A stretch of 64,000 bases of DNA from Corynespora cassiicola (Eukaryota; Ascomycota; Dothideomycetes; Pleosporales; Corynesporascaceae): positions 3,100,001 through 3,164,000 of the forward strand of contig JAEUWY010000001.1 of NCBI GenBank assembly GCA_022059125.1. Reading direction: 5' to 3'. The position numbers and the translations under genes were made by a program. Each line of letters begins with the position of its first letter. Position 1 is the first letter of the stretch. Below are positions 58,091-64,000 of the stretch, piece by piece. The notes under the pieces are model-generated. The model was not told the DNA's origin and did no database searches. It saw only the letters and a program-made list of their open reading frames with translations.

Positions 58091-59202
58091 TCTGTAGTAT
58101 GTATCTGGAATATATCAGTGAGGACAGACCTAAGAGGCCTACTCATATACTTATTATGACCGAGCTAAGAAATGGAGTTAGCCCGTTGACGTAGGTAAGA
58201 AATTCTTGGGTCTAGACTTGGTGGCTTTGGTGTATTTAGCTGGCAGGCTTGAAAGGCGTAAAAGCCGTACTATGTTCTCTATGTAGTGCCCTGGACAGGG
58301 ATGGTCCATGGGCGAACGACCCACGGAGGCATTTGATCCCTCAGTCGATCTCCATAGCACGAGACATTCTCCCTGTTGGCCTACGCTTTAGAGCCTGGGC
58401 CTTTTGTACATCGTGATGTTCCTGAGGGCCGGTCATTCCGGCACTTGGCCTGTAAGAAGGCGGGTAATCGGCTTCTACCTCAGCGTTGAACCCTTGGACC
58501 CATGTAAATGCGTCGGAACTGAGTCACGCACCGCTGCCAAAAGGACGAGTGGAGCACATGCAGCGTGGGACCTTGGCATACCTAATTACCACGTGCGGGG
58601 TTTTCTTTGGCGCGAATGTAACCATACATGCAGCCAATGGCTCCCCTGTGTGGTTCAAAGGGGCTCTGCGGCTAATTGCGATGCGAACATGATGTTCTGT
58701 GGATTTGAAACACTGGCTACGAATTGCAACAGAATCTGTGGCGATGTTCCAAGGGGTCGCCGTTGCTTTTGCGCAAGACAGATTGTGATCACTACGGAAA
58801 GTACATGTCCATGTAGAGCAACGTGTCGGCATGTCAAGGATAATGCTGTACGTCCCCACCGTACATCCTTGTGTAGCTTAAATGATTCCCAACCACACAA
58901 CGCCCTGTTTGTTGACTCGGCCTTGAAATTTTCGCGACAAGAAAAAGAAAAAAGCCCCCCCTCGGATAAGGAGGCTGGTTTGATGACCACGCCAAGGACC
59001 AGTTCTACACAAGCGATCTGACATGCAACACAAATCGGATGAACAGCCAGGACGACGGTAGGCGCTATTTTTCCGCCCACATCCTGGCCAGCGACGTGTC
59101 TGATTCTGCGAGCCCTGCGGAAGAGGTACAGAATTTGCGGTGAGGACGTTTTGCCTTGTGATGTCAGCCACGCAATCTAACTCAGCGTCCCACAGAGTGC
59201 CT
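58091..59202. other. Intergenic, GH43 upstream region
   Basis: Between GH43 (-) and the SDR (-). A 205-codon plus frame at 58404-59021 has no family signal and looks spurious. Confidence 0.5.
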
Positions 59203-60102
59203 CTAGTTCGGTGGCTTATAACCGTCGACGTCAGTACTGTTGCTGAGTTTTTCGTATTTCTTGACGTTTTCAGCGTACGATCCCAGCTTCTCGTTGATCC
59301 TTTGGTAGGCGTCTGTGCCGACGATGCATCGTAGAGGAGGGTCTTTCATGACAGCCAATTCGTAAAACGCCTTTGCCGCTTTGGGAGGGTCACCCGCTTG
59401 CGTGCCGTGCCGCTTGCCCATGGTTTCTTTTGCGTCGATGTGATCATAGGCTGCGTTTTTCTTCTCTCCAAAGTCCATGCTACGACCTGCCCAATCGGTT
59501 CTGAAACCACCTGGCTCGATGCATGTGAATTTAATTCCCCATTCAGGCTTGACTTCCTTGGACACTGCTTCAGTGAAACCTTCAACGGCCCATTTTGACG
59601 CGCAATATACGGAGAATGTTGGAACACCTGAACGAACATCAGCATTTGTCGGACCCTCTAAATTAGATTGTCGCTTACCGATTTGACCGCCAATGGAAGT
59701 GACCTGTTGGATAACACCCCCAGTCTTCAAGTCTCGCATGACCTCCATGGCCTTCCTCGTGACGTTGATGAGGCCGAAGAAATTCACCTCCATCTGTGTG
59801 CGGATCTGGTTCTCGGATAGTGACTCAAATTCGCCTGCAAGACCGTATCCGGCATTGTTGACAACAACATCGACTCTCTTGAACTTCTGCACTGCTGCTT
59901 CAAAAGCCTTGGATATGGACTCCTGGCTGGTGACGTCCAAATCGACAAGGAGGCTGTTGGAAGAGTTTGCTCCTTCAAATGAGAGTTTTGACGAGTTGCG
60001 AGCGGTTGCTACTACGTAGTCGCCGTTCTCTAGGACAACCTTGACCAGCTCCAGCCCGAAGCCGGTCGAAGTGCCTGTGATGAGGAAAACGCGAGGAGCC
60101 AT
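59203..60102 (-). CDS. Classical short-chain dehydrogenase/reductase
   Basis: Two exons, 60102-59679 and 59627-59203, give 282 aa; the intron is 51 nt (GTAAGC...TTCAG). Because 51 is a multiple of three and has no stop, the unspliced frame reads through as well (299 aa). Motifs: TGTSTGFG (residues 9-16, NAD(P) binding), DLDVTS, NNAGYGLAGEFES, a Ser in VTSIGGQIG (catalytic), YCASKWAVEGF (YxxxK) and PGGFRTDW. The substrate is unknown; the family includes oxidoreductases of the retinol/steroid-dehydrogenase-like type common in fungi. The start MAPRVFLITG at 60102 is two codons after another ATG at 60108. It is divergent from MCM3 with a 627-bp spacer. Unlike the SDR at 51 kb it is intact. Confidence 0.9.
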   Translation of the reverse strand: MAPRVFLITGTSTGFGLELVKVVLENGDYVVATARNSSKLSFEGANSSNSLLVDLDVTSQESISKAFEAAVQKFKRVDVVVNNAGYGLAGEFESLSENQIRTQMEVNFFGLINVTRKAMEVMRDLKTGGVIQQVTSIGGQIGKRQSNLEGPTNADVRSGVPTFSVYCASKWAVEGFTEAVSKEVKPEWGIKFTCIEPGGFRTDWAGRSMDFGEKKNAAYDHIDAKETMGKRHGTQAGDPPKAAKAFYELAVMKDPPLRCIVGTDAYQRINEKLGSYAENVKKYEKLSNSTDVDGYKPPN

Positions 60103-60729
60103 TGGCACAGGGAGAAATGTGTGTGATGGAAGGGAAAGCTAAAAGCTCTCGAGTGTAGAAGGCAGTGCTCCTTGCCTCTTTTATAGCGGCTCCATCGTCG
60201 GCCGAGTGCTGAAAATGCATAGCAGATGGGCGAGCTCGCCCGCGGTTAGTGTTAACAAGTCCACGGCGTCATTGGTTAAATCCATTCAAAATCCGTGTTA
60301 TTTCCGTTGGTGAGGGTAGATTACGTCAAGACCCAGCTTCTCGACGCAGGTAGAGCGAGTCGTCAACGGTGGCATCGTGGGGCACAGAGTCGCTGAACTC
60401 AGAAGATGAGATGAGGCAGCCAGGTGCAGCTGCGCATGGGACGAGGGTATGCAAGTGCTAGTCCCAGATGGGAGACATGATTGCCCCGACGCGTCCCAAG
60501 CGTGACGTCCCAAAAGAGGACTAGCGCCGACGCGAAACCACTTTACGCGACTTCCCTCCGCCAACCCCCAAATTCACCCCCTCACGCCCGCGCCTCCACC
60601 ACCACTGGCACCCCTCCTCCGAGATACCCACCTTGCCTTGTTTGTTTCTTCCCAGGCAACGGCCCACTGCGCTCGCCGTACAATCGACAGCGCCTCCTTC
60701 TAGACGTACAGCGCAGCAAATTCTGCACC
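60103..60729. other. Divergent SDR/MCM3 intergenic region
   Basis: It contains the cell-cycle-type elements listed separately. No gene is seen. Confidence 0.6.
60489..60550. promoter_or_regulatory. MCB/SCB-type elements upstream of MCM3
   Basis: ACGCGT at 60489-60494, ACGCGAAA at 60530-60537 (fits the SCB core CRCGAAA) and ACGCGA at 60545-60550, 180-240 bp before the MCM3 ATG. This is as expected for G1/S control of replication genes by MBF/SBF. Inference from motif only. Confidence 0.6.
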
Positions 60730-63517
<2,788 letters not shown>

Positions 63518-64000
63518 AAACCCGATATGATATGGAGTACAGGATTGGAGATATATTGGAGCAAACGTTTATGATGAGATGGGCGATTTCAACGAGCATT
63601 ATCTGGCGTTTGGATGCCATGAGCATGTTTTCTAGTTGTGTTGCATTATCCGGATACCAGTTTCTGTTGCCCGCTTTACTAATGACGTGCATGAAGCGAA
63701 AATTGATACAAGAATCTTGGAATGTGCATTTGGCGGGGTTGCCCAGGTGTGTGGCTGACACTTCTCGCTCCACGAGCGAGACACAAACTTTCGTGACATT
63801 CGCCACCAACGTTCAAGCCTCCCGTTTCACTCGGCATTTGAACGCTGTGACCATCTAACGATTGACATGACTGAGATGATTTATTTTTGCTCCTGCCAAT
63901 CTCCCAGCAAAACAGTCTGACCCTGCAAGATCAGCCAGTGAGGCGTACCACTAACCTCCTCAGGCGTCCGAGCGTAGCGCTAATGCTTGAGCTAGTAAAA
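63518..64000. other. Downstream flank, no gene seen
   Basis: MCM3 3' region to the end of the window. Any following gene is outside or cut off. Confidence 0.5.

Noticed and set aside
58404..59021. 205-codon plus frame upstream of the SDR
   Set aside because: High Cys/Arg content with no motif, in the spacer between two minus-strand genes.

Overview
The window is nuclear DNA of a filamentous ascomycete (Pezizomycotina; a dothideomycete-like fungus is my guess, not shown). The evidence is short introns of 45-93 nt with GT...AG ends and CTRAY-type branch sites, monocistronic genes on both strands, and a typical gene set: HET-domain protein, SAT4/PTH11-type rhodopsin-like proteins, a GMC oxidoreductase, an AzgA purine permease, arabinan-degrading GH51 and GH43 enzymes, and a class I terpene synthase. 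No rRNA, tRNA, CRISPR array or intact transposon was recognised. Gene models below were built by joining open frames across introns with correct phase.

Layout. 0-14.5 kb: HMG-box-like protein, HET protein (-), secreted GMC oxidoreductase (-), 7-TM rhodopsin-like protein (+), a cytochrome b561 membrane gene with an in-frame stop (+), and SLD7-like replication factor (-). 14.5-24 kb: an AT-rich gap, a five-exon terpene synthase (+), DUF4267-like membrane protein (+), dolichyldiphosphatase (-) divergent from an ITT1/RNF14-like RBR ubiquitin ligase (+), and an LtrA-type membrane protein (-). 24-31 kb: a gene-poor, AT-rich tract with two unrecognised genes, one membrane-protein fragment and an 18-bp tandem repeat. 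31-46 kb: GH51 arabinofuranosidase (+), a transcription-factor remnant without its zinc cluster (-), a methyltransferase-like protein with a long disordered N-terminus (-), AzgA purine permease (+), and the mismatch-repair endonuclease PMS1 (-). 46.4-53 kb: a second gene-poor tract holding a broken rhodopsin-like gene and a broken short-chain dehydrogenase. 53-64 kb: phospholipase D (-), GH43 endo-arabinanase (-), an SDR (-) and MCM3 (+).

How the genes fit together. Conserved housekeeping genes (SLD7, CAX4, RBR ligase, PMS1, PLD, MCM3) alternate with accessory or environmental genes. GH51 and GH43 would act in sequence on arabinan from plant pectin. The MCM3 and PMS1 upstream regions each carry clustered ACGCGT/ACGCGA elements, as expected for MBF/SBF-type G1/S control. 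Damaged genes lie mostly in or next to the gene-poor tracts, which suggests a two-compartment genome with decay, possibly helped by RIP-like C-to-T mutation. I found no clearly new multi-gene system. The best leads are the orphan terpene synthase, the unidentified membrane gene near 26 kb, the GH51 upstream palindrome, and the cluster of freshly broken genes.
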